Of a stretch of DNA of 15,638 nt, positions 1 to 6,760 are shown piece after piece; position 1 is the stretch's first letter; every line of letters starts with the position of its first letter. A program made the translations under genes and the position numbers. Below the pieces are notes generated by a model that was not told where the DNA came from, did not search any database, and saw nothing but the letters and a program-made list of their open reading frames with translations. The stretch covers positions 1 through 15,638 of the forward strand of contig CAYVQT010000069.1 of the NCBI GenBank assembly GCA_964453665.1, written 5' to 3'. The stretch is from DAOUTY01 sp964453665 (GTDB lineage Bacteria; Chloroflexota; Dehalococcoidia; SZUA-161).

Positions 1-51
1 AGGGTGGCCGGTTTGCTCCGTGAAGGCGGCCGATTTGGTCCGAAATACGCA
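1..51. mobile_element. Probable terminal end of an IS21-family insertion sequence (rest lies left of the window)
   Basis: Two imperfect 18-bp direct repeats lie 22 bp apart, at 3-20 (starts GGTGGCCGGTTTG) and 25-42 (starts GGCGGCCGATTTG), matching at 15 of 18 positions. The second is followed by CGAAATACGCA. From memory, spaced 'GGTGGCC.GTTTG..CCGAAAT' repeats are characteristic of IS21-family (IstA/IstB) ends, and such elements end in CA, which would put the boundary near 50-51. No transposase is visible, so the element body would be upstream of base 1. It could also be a solo relic end. The repeats are seen directly; the family assignment is inference. Confidence 0.5.
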
Positions 52-807
52 CTGATTTCACTTATACCATTTATCCATAGAATTGCCGCAAACAATCATC
101 GGTTCTACAGCTAACCAGTGCTATAGGGCATCGGATGAATAGCGGCAGTTGTGAGTCCAAACAGGTTCTGCAAATTGACATAATTAGGACTGTTCACCGG
201 AATTCGTTTTGGCTGATCGTAAAGCGTATTTAGTCCAATAGTCCGTCACAAATATTTGACATAAAAAAGGCTGCCTTCGGACTGCGAATCAGGACTAAAT
301 ATGACGTCGTAGAAGCAAGATAAATAAAGCTAAGATGCAGTCCCTGAAATAATTCAGTCCGCTATAATTGACTGTCAGTAAAATCACCAAAAGGGAACGC
401 ATGTTCTGATTTATTGAACGAGCGGTATTTAGTATGAAAAAAAATTGGAACCGGGCGGGTTTCATGGATATAAGGTTTGGTTATAAGCAGAGTATTCTTA
501 TTGGTGTAAAAACGCCCAGATTTTGATCTCAGGGCTTCATGGGTCCGGGCGGTAGGTGTTGAATATTTCAGCGGTTGTTGATTTAGCGAAGATTGGGCAG
601 TTGCCGGGGTTTAGAGGCTACGGTTATAATTATTGACATCGAAAGCTCAGGGCATCAGCGTAATCTAACACGGGAAGACCGGAGCTTAGGCTCAATTCGG
701 TTAAAAGGACGTCCACTTTAAAGAGCCAGTAACTTCGAACTTCACATAATATATATAGTGCGACCATTGAATTCAGGTTTTCTTTTCCCCGTTGTTAGTA
801 ACTTTAT
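52..807. other. Gene-poor AT-rich region with clustered AGTCC/GGACT motifs
   Basis: No open reading frame with coding character is visible on either strand. The longest ATG-started stretches I read are about 30 codons (for example at 135 and 434) and lack a Shine-Dalgarno sequence. The left part (154-360) holds eight AGTCC or GGACT pentamers and a perfect 10-bp inverted repeat (227-236 with 292-301). TTGACA hexamers occur at 175-180, 256-261 and 633-638, but none has a convincing -10 partner. I see no tRNA or clear terminator. It may be decayed sequence flanking the insertion element. Confidence 0.5.
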
Positions 808-2052
808 CTAGTTCTCCAGCACCCTTTTGACCAGTGAGAGTTCGTCTCTTATTAGACGCGGCATGAGGAAGTTCCTGGTGACGTTTTGTTTCCCCTCTCT
901 ACCAAGCTCAGCGGCTGCCTCTCGATTTTGGAGGAGATACACAACTCTTTCAGCGCACTCATCCAAGGTAGTAACAAGATAGTTAGTGAGGTTACCGGTC
1001 ATCTGCATGGGGATTCCGCCCGCGTTACCGGCCACTACGGGGATGCCTTTCCACAGAGCTTCGGATACTACCAGGCCAAAGCCTTCTCTAATCGATTTCT
1101 GTATGGCAACATCGCAGGCAGTCTGGAAGGCATTTACCTGCATGCTGCCGACTCCGGTTAGATTGGTAAAGACGTGGATATCCTTGTGCTTGTCCGCTTC
1201 AGTGTGAATGGCAGCATACATCTCCCAACCTTCCGGGTCGTCGCTGGCCAGGGAGCCGACAAGGGCTAATTGGAGGCCAGCGACCTTTTCTTTGGCGAGT
1301 TGGTAGATTTTCATGACGCCGAAAGGGTCCTTCCAGGGGTCGAATCTTGAGACCTGTAAGATAAGCGGGCGGTTACGGTCTATACCAAGGTTATCTACCA
1401 TCTCACGGCAAAGAGTTCTGGGGAGAGACATGTTCTTGGCGCTGAATGCGTCAATGGCCGGTGCCATGGTAGCTACCTGGGGTACCCTGAGGTCTTTGGG
1501 AATGAACTGGGCCATGGTGAATATCGCTGCGTCGTATTGTTCAATATAGGGGCGAAGGAAAGCCCAGGCTCTTTGATCGGGATCTGAGGTGTCTATGTGG
1601 CAACGCCAAATCCACTTGGCGTGCCTGTCATTGCTAAAATGCCTTAGAGCTGCCGGCTGCGGGTCGTTAATAATGAGCACATCGTAGTTGCAGTCCATCT
1701 CCCGGGCATTCATCTGGTTATACTTCTTGTACAGCCTTTGTGCCTCTTCTCTCTCGACTAAGGAACCATCGGCGCCCTGTAGTGCATTGTGTATGCTCTT
1801 GGTGACAGTGAAGAAGCGTTGATCCCCGTGGATAACCTGCCAGTCGATGGTGAGCCCTGTGCAACGCACCAGGGGGATGTATGAGCTGAGCAGCTCGGCT
1901 ACTCCTCCTCCGAATGACGTTGCGTTAACATGGCAGATACGAATGCCTTTAAGGTCATCAGCAAGTTTCTCTATATCGTCAATGAGATCGTTGCCGATAA
2001 CGTGTCTATACTTCTGGAGGTCTCTTATTCCGACTGATACTTTGTTTAGCAT
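808..2052 (-). CDS. treT: Trehalose synthase (TreT-type family 4 glycosyltransferase)
   Basis: Predicted to join a nucleotide-activated glucose (ADP- or UDP-glucose) to free glucose, giving trehalose in the cytoplasm. The 414-residue length fits TreT. The N-terminal domain carries the glycine-rich acceptor/donor loop GGGVAELL at about residues 48-55, preceded by the strand 'RICHVNATSF'. The C-terminal Rossmann domain has the sugar-nucleotide phosphate-binding 'SRFDPWKDP' (235-243) and the GT4 E-x7-E motif 'REGFGLVVSEA' (E323 and E331). The ATG start is preceded by an AAGGGG ribosome site. It lies 77 nt downstream of the tautomerase gene on the same strand, so the two may be co-transcribed. 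Other retaining GT4 enzymes, such as sucrose-phosphate-synthase-like proteins, are possible, but the GGGVAE loop favours TreT. No trehalose hydrolase or nucleotide-sugar gene is nearby to support the substrate. Confidence 0.8.
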   Translation of the reverse strand: MLNKVSVGIRDLQKYRHVIGNDLIDDIEKLADDLKGIRICHVNATSFGGGVAELLSSYIPLVRCTGLTIDWQVIHGDQRFFTVTKSIHNALQGADGSLVEREEAQRLYKKYNQMNAREMDCNYDVLIINDPQPAALRHFSNDRHAKWIWRCHIDTSDPDQRAWAFLRPYIEQYDAAIFTMAQFIPKDLRVPQVATMAPAIDAFSAKNMSLPRTLCREMVDNLGIDRNRPLILQVSRFDPWKDPFGVMKIYQLAKEKVAGLQLALVGSLASDDPEGWEMYAAIHTEADKHKDIHVFTNLTGVGSMQVNAFQTACDVAIQKSIREGFGLVVSEALWKGIPVVAGNAGGIPMQMTGNLTNYLVTTLDECAERVVYLLQNREAAAELGREGKQNVTRNFLMPRLIRDELSLVKRVLEN

Positions 2053-2129
2053 CTGCCCCTTGCGCAGAGTATAGCATCACGCTGATGCGGTCGCAAGCTG
2101 GCGCAGTCTTTCCGCTGCGTGTACTTCCT

Positions 2130-2321
2130 CTATTTGGCGGCGTCAGAAGCCAGTATGCCGCCGGTGGCCCAGTTGGCCTTGGCTATGTCTTCGAAGATAA
2201 CGATGGTTGCCTCCGGTGTCGTATGTGCGATGGTCACCACGGCTTCGGTAATAATCCTGGCCAACTCCGCTTTCTGGGCATGAGTTCTTCCCTCCCACAT
2301 TTCGACTCGGACTATAGGCAT
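2130..2321 (-). CDS. 4-oxalocrotonate tautomerase-like protein
   Basis: A 63-residue single-domain tautomerase of the 4-OT superfamily. These are small beta-alpha-beta proteins that assemble as hexamers and use the amino group of Pro1, exposed after Met removal, as general base for keto-enol tautomerisation. Numbered from Pro1, the sequence begins PIVRVEMWEGR and keeps Arg11. The conserved 'A-K' at 46-47 and 'GG' at 53-54 align without gaps to classical 4-OT. Position 39, an arginine in 4-OT, reads isoleucine, and position 50 is Trp instead of Phe, so the native substrate is probably not 2-hydroxymuconate. The start is secure: AGGAGGTG lies 8 nt before the ATG. No aromatic-degradation genes are nearby. 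It is divergent from the four-Cys gene and upstream of treT. Confidence 0.85.
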   Translation of the reverse strand: MPIVRVEMWEGRTHAQKAELARIITEAVVTIAHTTPEATIVIFEDIAKANWATGGILASDAAK

Positions 2322-2369
2322 ATTAATTCACCTCCTCTCAGGGAACGATGTCGGGTTTGCCGGATATCT

Positions 2370-2386
2370 GCATATGTTAGCATATG
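2370..2386. promoter_or_regulatory. GCATATG direct/inverted repeat in a divergent intergenic region
   Basis: GCATATG occurs at 2370-2376 and again at 2380-2386, separated by TTA. Because CATATG is self-complementary, the pair is both a direct repeat and a potential 6-bp hairpin with loop TTAG. It lies about 50 bp upstream of the tautomerase start and 120 bp upstream of the four-Cys gene, a typical operator position, but function is only inferred. Confidence 0.25.
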
Positions 2387-2424
2387 TACGATGGAAGGCA
2401 AGTTCTGGCGCTGGATACCGGGGA

Positions 2425-2453
2425 TTGTTGGGCAACTCTACCAGGTGTATAAT
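2425..2453 (+). promoter_or_regulatory. Sigma70-type promoter for the four-Cys small protein gene
   Basis: TTGTTG (2425-2430), a 17-bp spacer and a perfect TATAAT (2448-2453). Transcription would begin near 2460, leaving a leader of about 34 nt that contains GGAGG just before the GTG at 2494. The -35 matches the consensus at three or four positions only. Confidence 0.55.
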
Positions 2454-2493
2454 CGGGAGTGTAAATTCATTGATAGAAAAGCGGAGGATTGAG

Positions 2494-2658
2494 GTGCGAT
2501 CTGGTTGGCTGGACAGTATTAAGCTGAGGTTGAAAAGGGTTCTGGGCAAGAATGTTATCTTGTGCGATAGTTGCATGTGGAACTGGCGCAGTACATGCCA
2601 CAACCCGGATCGCCCCAATGCTACTTCATGCCCTGACTACAGGAAGCGGGGTACATAA
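2494..2658 (+). CDS. Small four-cysteine (putative zinc-ribbon-like) protein
   Basis: A 54-residue protein of unknown function. The frame is open from 2374, but GTG at 2494 is the likely start: GGAGG (2483-2487) lies 6 nt upstream and a promoter ends at 2453, so upstream ATGs would precede the transcript. The N-terminal half is basic and amphipathic (KLRLKRVLGK). The C-terminal half has C24-x2-C27-x7-C35-x10-C46, ending in 'CPDYRKRG', a spacing compatible with one metal site. It is divergent from the tautomerase and convergent with hbd. An antisense reading frame over the same bases (2328-2618) has no recognisable features. The Cys pattern and signals are seen; metal binding is inferred. Confidence 0.55.
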   Translation: MRSGWLDSIKLRLKRVLGKNVILCDSCMWNWRSTCHNPDRPNATSCPDYRKRGT

Positions 2659-2730
2659 CCCCGCCAACCGCACTGGTGCGCTGGTTATTATGTAAAGTTA
2701 TGGCTGGCTATCGCGTGTTCGGTCTACGGT

Positions 2731-3582
2731 CTACATATAGTCGTAGAATCCCTTACCTGTCTTCCGCCCCAGATGCCCTGCCGTTACCATCCTCTTCAGC
2801 AGTAGCGGCGCCGCGAACTTGGGGTCCTTTGACTCGGCATACATGGCCTCGGTGATGTAGTACATTGTGTCCAGCCCGACGAAATCGGCCAGCGTCAGCG
2901 GCCCCATCGGGTGATTGCAGCCAAGAACCATGCCGTTGTCTATATCTTCACGCGTAGCTAAACCGGCCTCCAGCACTCTTATCGCTTCGAGCATCAGAGG
3001 TGTCAACACCCGGTTGACGATAAAAGCAGGTGTGTCCTTGGCGACAATGACTGTTTTACCAAGGGAATCGCCAAAGGCTTTCACGGCGTTAAGGGTTTCC
3101 TCACTGGAGATGATGGTGGTTACTACCTCCAGCAATTTCATTACGGGGACCGGGTTAAAGAAGTGTGTCCCTATTACATGGTCCGGCCTTTTGGTTGCCA
3201 TCGCTATCTCGGTGACGGACAGACAGGAAGTATTGGTAGCCAGAACCGCGTGGGGGGGGCAAATTCTGTCGAGGTCGGCGAAAATCTTCTTTTTCAAGTC
3301 CATGTTCTCAACGGCTGCCTCGACAATCAGGTCGCAGTCGGCGAAATCCTCAATGTTTGTGGTGCCCTGTAGACGTCCCTGTATGGCTGCCTTGTCTTGT
3401 TCGGCAAGCTTGCCCTTTTCCACGCTCTTAGCAAGGTTCTTGTCGATAATTTTCAACCCTTTGTTTAGTAGCTCCTCGTTTATCTCTGATACTACGACCG
3501 GATAATTAGATTGAGCAGATACCTGGGCGATGCCAGCGCCCATCAGGCCGCAACCCACTACCCCGACTTTCTTGATCTCCAT
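2731..3582 (-). CDS. hbd: 3-hydroxyacyl-CoA (3-hydroxybutyryl-CoA) dehydrogenase
   Basis: Catalyses NAD(P)-dependent interconversion of 3-hydroxyacyl-CoA and 3-oxoacyl-CoA, as in butyrate/crotonate metabolism or beta-oxidation. The 283 residues match the stand-alone (non-fused) family length. The N-terminal Rossmann domain begins at residue 6 with GxGxxG (G10, G12, G15). The catalytic set is present with family spacing: S119 (NTS), H140 in 'GTHFFNPVP', E152 and N190 in 'FIVNRV'. The C-terminal dimerisation domain follows ('HPMGPLTLADFVGLD') and ends 'GRKTGKGFYDY'. AAGGAG lies 4 nt before the ATG. The phosphoesterase gene lies 92 nt upstream on the same strand. No thiolase, crotonase or acyl-CoA dehydrogenase is in the window, so chain length and pathway direction cannot be decided. 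A run of eight G (3252-3259, plus strand) lies inside the intact frame. Confidence 0.93.
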   Translation of the reverse strand: MEIKKVGVVGCGLMGAGIAQVSAQSNYPVVVSEINEELLNKGLKIIDKNLAKSVEKGKLAEQDKAAIQGRLQGTTNIEDFADCDLIVEAAVENMDLKKKIFADLDRICPPHAVLATNTSCLSVTEIAMATKRPDHVIGTHFFNPVPVMKLLEVVTTIISSEETLNAVKAFGDSLGKTVIVAKDTPAFIVNRVLTPLMLEAIRVLEAGLATREDIDNGMVLGCNHPMGPLTLADFVGLDTMYYITEAMYAESKDPKFAAPLLLKRMVTAGHLGRKTGKGFYDYM

Positions 3583-3674
3583 TGCACTCCTTCTTTTCAG
3601 ATAATCCGGTAATCCTGTTCAAATATACCAAGCGTGGGCAGTTCAGTCAAGGTATGAGAGGCATATTGGTGCCT

Positions 3675-4412
3675 TTACCAGCCGTAGCTCAGCCTGGTGA
3701 TCAGGCGAGGTGGAAGACCGTATTCCGCCATCTTCTGCTGGGTAGCATCGATGTCATAGGGTACACGGTAGTGCAAGATGACGCTATGGTCGCTGTCGTA
3801 GATGGCATAGCTTGCGCGCGGGTCGCCGTCGCGAGGTTGTCCCACACCGCCGGGATTGATGATCTGTCTGGTTTCCCCCAGAAGCAGAGGAACATCGGGC
3901 GAGAGCTCTGTGAGGATGCAGTCCTCGCTGTCGGCCATTTGCTCAAACACTACGGGAATATGGCTGTGCCCCACAAGGCAGTACTTTGTCTGAAAATAAT
4001 CGAAGCTGATACGGGCGCTGTATGTAGAGACCAAGTACTCCCAGATAGGCTCGCGAGGGCTGCCGTGAGCCAGGGTAAAATCACCTTCCTCGAGTGTTAG
4101 AGGTAGATTGGCGAGGTAGTCTATCTCCTCTGAACCCAGTTGTTGTCCTGTCCAGCGGCAGGCGGCAGCGGCCTCGGGGTTGAAATCATTCAGGTCTATC
4201 TTTTCCAGCGCTCCCCAGTCATGATTGCCGGCGACACAGATGTGCTCATATTGGCGAAGGAGTTCAATACACTCCCCGGGGTCGGGGCCATAGCCAACAA
4301 TGTCTCCCAGACACCAGATACGTTCGAATCCACCTGTGCTGTTGATATCGTTAAGAACCGCTTGGAAGGCAGCCAGATTGCTGTGGATGTCGGAGATGAT
4401 AGCATAACGCAT
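3675..4412 (-). CDS. Calcineurin-like metallophosphoesterase
   Basis: A 245-residue cytoplasmic binuclear-metal phosphoesterase. The full metal-ligand set is visible in order: D8 and H10 in 'SDIHSN', D37 in 'LGDIVGYGPDP', N63-H64-D65 in 'GNHD', H116 in 'AHGSP', and H149/H151 in 'GHSH'. The 'NPGGVGQPRDGDPRASYAI' block (187-205) is typical of the single-domain YfcE/ApaH-like branch. Substrates in this branch include phosphodiesters and nucleotide derivatives, and the true one cannot be read from sequence. The ribosome site is weak (GAGTGAT upstream of ATG). It starts divergently from thiL, with a palindromic repeat in the intervening 160 bp, and lies upstream of hbd on the same strand. Confidence 0.85.
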   Translation of the reverse strand: MRYAIISDIHSNLAAFQAVLNDINSTGGFERIWCLGDIVGYGPDPGECIELLRQYEHICVAGNHDWGALEKIDLNDFNPEAAAACRWTGQQLGSEEIDYLANLPLTLEEGDFTLAHGSPREPIWEYLVSTYSARISFDYFQTKYCLVGHSHIPVVFEQMADSEDCILTELSPDVPLLLGETRQIINPGGVGQPRDGDPRASYAIYDSDHSVILHYRVPYDIDATQQKMAEYGLPPRLITRLSYGW

Positions 4413-4480
4413 GTTATCACTCGCTAATATAGCAGTTTTGGGTATATTTGGCTAGGGCGAGTCTGAGAACAATTATGGGC

Positions 4481-4503
4481 GGGCTGGAGCGGATGCTCCA
4501 ACC
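4481..4503. repeat. Intergenic palindromic repeat, copy C (single hairpin)
   Basis: TGGAGC (4485-4490), loop GGAT and GCTCCA (4495-4500), flanked by GG/CC for a longer stem with one mismatch. It shares the core 'TGGAGCGGATG.TCCAACCT.CCC' with copy A and the stem with copy B. Only the second hairpin of the two-hairpin unit is recognisable here. It sits between divergent genes. Confidence 0.6.
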
Positions 4504-4535
4504 TACCCCAGGGCTTTCGTACGCTCTTATTGCGG

Positions 4536-4564
4536 TTGTGGACTGAATATAAAGGGGCTATAAT
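4536..4564 (+). promoter_or_regulatory. thiL promoter, probably producing a leaderless transcript
   Basis: TTGTGG (4536-4541), a 17-bp spacer and a perfect TATAAT (4559-4564). The thiL ATG begins at 4572, 7 nt after the -10 box, which is where transcription should start. No Shine-Dalgarno sequence is correctly spaced before that ATG; AAAGGGG at 4551-4557 is 14 nt away. Confidence 0.55.
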
Positions 4565-4571
4565 CTTGCCG

Positions 4572-5555
4572 ATGAAAGTTTGGGAACTGGGAGAATTCGG
4601 ATTAATTGATCTCATCGCCGAGTTAGTGGGCAAGTCCTCGAGGGATGAGTTCATCATGGGAATTGGCGATGATGCCTCAGTCTGGCGGGCCGACAGCGCT
4701 GTCCAGATCGGGACAACTGATGTCCTGATACAGGACGTTCACTTTACCCTCGACATCGCTTCCTGGCGTGATCTGGGGTGGAAGGCGCTTGCGATAAACA
4801 TCAGCGATATCGCGGCTATGGGCGGGAAGCCAGGTTATGCTTTGGTCTCACTGGGGCTGCCACCGGAGACCGAGCTGGATAGCGTTGTCGAACTGTACCG
4901 GGGGCTGATGGAAATAGCCGCGACGTATGATGTTGAGGTTTGTGGCGGTAATGTAAGCAGGGCTCCGGTGGTTATTATAAACCTCAGCTTGATTGGAGAA
5001 TCATCGGAGAACATACTCACCCGCTCAGCTGCTCTGCCCGGCGATCAAATTGCTGTAACCGGTTACCTGGGGCAGTCTGCTGCCGGCCTCAGGGCGCTGA
5101 GGTCAGGGCTCCAGTTCGATGACAGGACTATTGCTTTTTTCAGGGAGGCTCATTTCCGTCCCTTTCCCAGAGTCGCCGAGGGTCGGATTCTCGTCGAGAA
5201 TGGAGTTAAGGCGGCAATAGACCTGAGCGATGGCCTGGCAGCCGATTTGACACACGTCTGTAAGGCGAGCAACGTGGGGGCCTATGTCTGGGTAGACAGG
5301 TTGCCCATACATCCGCTGGTGAAGGCTGCCTTCACGGAGGAATCGTCAGGGCTCGCGATTTCCGGGGGCGAGGACTACGAGCTACTGTTTACAGCGAAGG
5401 GTGAGGTTATCGATCGCATTAAGGAGCTTATTTCAATACCTGTGACGGTGATCGGTGAGATCGTTAGTGATAAACCGGGACAGGTAACGCTCTACGACGA
5501 GCAGGGCAAGGTGATCGACTGGGCTTTAGGCGGGTGGGACCACTTCAGGCGCTGA
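4572..5555 (+). CDS. thiL: Thiamine-monophosphate kinase
   Basis: Phosphorylates thiamine monophosphate to thiamine diphosphate with ATP, the last step of cofactor synthesis in the cytoplasm. 327 residues, normal for ThiL. PurM-like motifs in order: 'GEFGLIDLI' near the N-terminus, GIGDDA (30-35) for Mg/ATP, 'ISDIAAMGG' (77-85), 'CGGNVSRAP' (124-132), 'DLSDGLAAD' (217-225) and 'GGEDYELLF' (265-273). Residue 127 is Asn where many family members have Asp. The frame is open from TTG 4530, but the ATG at 4572 best fits the family N-terminus and a promoter -10 box at 4559-4564. A TTG at 4566, 8 nt after AAAGGGG, is an alternative start. No other thi genes or TPP riboswitch are adjacent. It is convergent with the dehydrogenase gene. 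Confidence 0.94.
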   Translation: MKVWELGEFGLIDLIAELVGKSSRDEFIMGIGDDASVWRADSAVQIGTTDVLIQDVHFTLDIASWRDLGWKALAINISDIAAMGGKPGYALVSLGLPPETELDSVVELYRGLMEIAATYDVEVCGGNVSRAPVVIINLSLIGESSENILTRSAALPGDQIAVTGYLGQSAAGLRALRSGLQFDDRTIAFFREAHFRPFPRVAEGRILVENGVKAAIDLSDGLAADLTHVCKASNVGAYVWVDRLPIHPLVKAAFTEESSGLAISGGEDYELLFTAKGEVIDRIKELISIPVTVIGEIVSDKPGQVTLYDEQGKVIDWALGGWDHFRR

Positions 5556-5616
5556 GGCTGATGTTACGTCGCCTGAGTACCGGTAGCCATGCTGTAGGCG
5601 TTTCCTATCCATGTAT

Positions 5617-6612
5617 TTAGGGTTTTATCAGTATCTTTCCCCCTTCTCCTCCCACGGCTTTTTCGAAAGCTTCGGTTATGTCATCCAGGGGCATCACGGA
5701 TGTTATCAATGGAGCTACATCAATCTTCTTGTCCGCGATTAGATTGAGGGCAGTGGCGTACTCGCCCGAGCTGAAAACCATTGACCCCTTGATAGTAAGC
5801 TCCCTCAATGGGATGCTGCCTGCTAATATATCTACCGGGTGTATGCACACACCCACAATAACGATTGTGCCACCCTTTCTTACCAGAGTAATTGCCTGCT
5901 GTGTAGCCGAGACGGCTCCGGCGCTTTCAAACACCAGGTCCGCACCGTTGCCGCCCGTAAGTTCGAGAATTTTATTAACGGGGTCAGATACATTGATATC
6001 TATAACTTCATCTACTGTACCCCTGGCCAGCTCGATCCTGGACCGACTTGCCTCTGTAGCGTATACCGCCCTGGCTCCTGCGAGTTTTACCAGCCTTGCT
6101 ACTAGCTGCCCGATAGGGCCCAGCCCAAGGACCGCAACCACATCATCTATACTCACCCCGGACAGCATGACGGAATGCAATGCGACGGCCGTTGGCTCAG
6201 TCAGGGCTGCTTCCTCATAACGTAACCCGGGTGGGAGTTTGTGAAGTTGATGATATTTAGCCTTGGTATAGGTGGCGAAACCACAGGCGCTCTGCGTCCA
6301 CAACATATCGAAGTTGTCACAAAGGTTTATTTGCCCGCGCCTGCACCAGTGGCACTCACCACACGAGCTGATGGATTCGGCGGTAACGCGGTCACCTATT
6401 TCAAAGTTTTTCACGTCTTTTCCTACTTCAACTATATCTCCGGCGTATTCATGACCGTATCTGGCAGGGACACCTTCTATGAATGTTATCAGGTCTGAGC
6501 CGCATATCCCGCAATACTGCACCTTTATCAGGACTTCGTCTTCATCCAATACGGGCTGTGGTACATCTCTAACAACAAATTTTCGCTTGCCTTCCAGTAT
6601 TGCCTGTCTCAT
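5617..6612 (-). CDS. Zinc-dependent medium-chain alcohol/polyol dehydrogenase
   Basis: A 331-residue MDR-family oxidoreductase resembling sorbitol and threonine dehydrogenases; substrate unknown. The catalytic zinc site is C37 in 'CGICGSD', H54-E55 in 'RYGHEYAGD' and E139 in 'TEPTAVALH'. The structural zinc lobe is C84, C87, C90 and C98 ('CGECHWCRRG...LC'). The nucleotide-binding domain has GLGPIG (163-168), and an acidic residue (E187) near the end of the second strand suggests NAD rather than NADP. GAGGAG precedes the ATG at good spacing. It lies 148 bp downstream of the AOR gene on the same strand, with palindromic repeat A between them. Co-expression would make an alcohol-aldehyde-acid couple plausible, but that is inference. 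Confidence 0.87.
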   Translation of the reverse strand: MRQAILEGKRKFVVRDVPQPVLDEDEVLIKVQYCGICGSDLITFIEGVPARYGHEYAGDIVEVGKDVKNFEIGDRVTAESISSCGECHWCRRGQINLCDNFDMLWTQSACGFATYTKAKYHQLHKLPPGLRYEEAALTEPTAVALHSVMLSGVSIDDVVAVLGLGPIGQLVARLVKLAGARAVYATEASRSRIELARGTVDEVIDINVSDPVNKILELTGGNGADLVFESAGAVSATQQAITLVRKGGTIVIVGVCIHPVDILAGSIPLRELTIKGSMVFSSGEYATALNLIADKKIDVAPLITSVMPLDDITEAFEKAVGGEGGKILIKP

Positions 6613-6666
6613 ACTATCTCCTCTTTGAGTAATCCGGAGTGTGCCCGGAAATTCTGTAGAATAGGG

Positions 6667-6720
6667 GTAGCCTTGAGCATCTGCTCAAGGCTGGTTTGGA
6701 GCGGATGTTCCAACCTGCCC
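6667..6720. repeat. Intergenic palindromic repeat, copy A (double hairpin)
   Basis: The first stem is perfect over 10 bp: AGCCTTGAGC (6669-6678), loop ATCT, GCTCAAGGCT (6683-6692). The second follows at once: GGTTTGGAGC (6693-6702), loop GGAT, GTTCCAACC (6707-6715), with one bulged T and one G-T pair. The order and sequence match copy B at 10711-10758. It could also act as a terminator for the AOR transcript (minus strand), but no clean T-run follows. Confidence 0.7.
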
Positions 6721-6760
6721 TTAATTTTAAGACTGGCTATCCGGGGATTCCGGACGGGCT

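Noticed and set aside
434..526. 30-codon open frame starting ATGAAAAAAAAT
   Set aside because: No ribosome site, no recognisable product, and too short to separate from chance.
2374..2493. N-terminal extension of the four-Cys protein to ATG 2374
   Set aside because: No Shine-Dalgarno, and the predicted transcript starts near 2460; GTG 2494 with GGAGG is better.
2328..2618. 96-codon minus-strand frame
   Set aside because: It overlaps the four-Cys gene and its promoter and the tautomerase ribosome site, with no family resemblance.
2660..2690. Hairpin AACCGCA-CTGG-TGCG...GGTT as a terminator between convergent genes
   Set aside because: Short 4-bp core with a bulge and no T-run; too weak to call.
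4413..4571. TPP riboswitch upstream of thiL
   Set aside because: No CTGAGA/THI-box core arranged with the expected helices; the promoter sits almost on the start codon, leaving no room for a leader.
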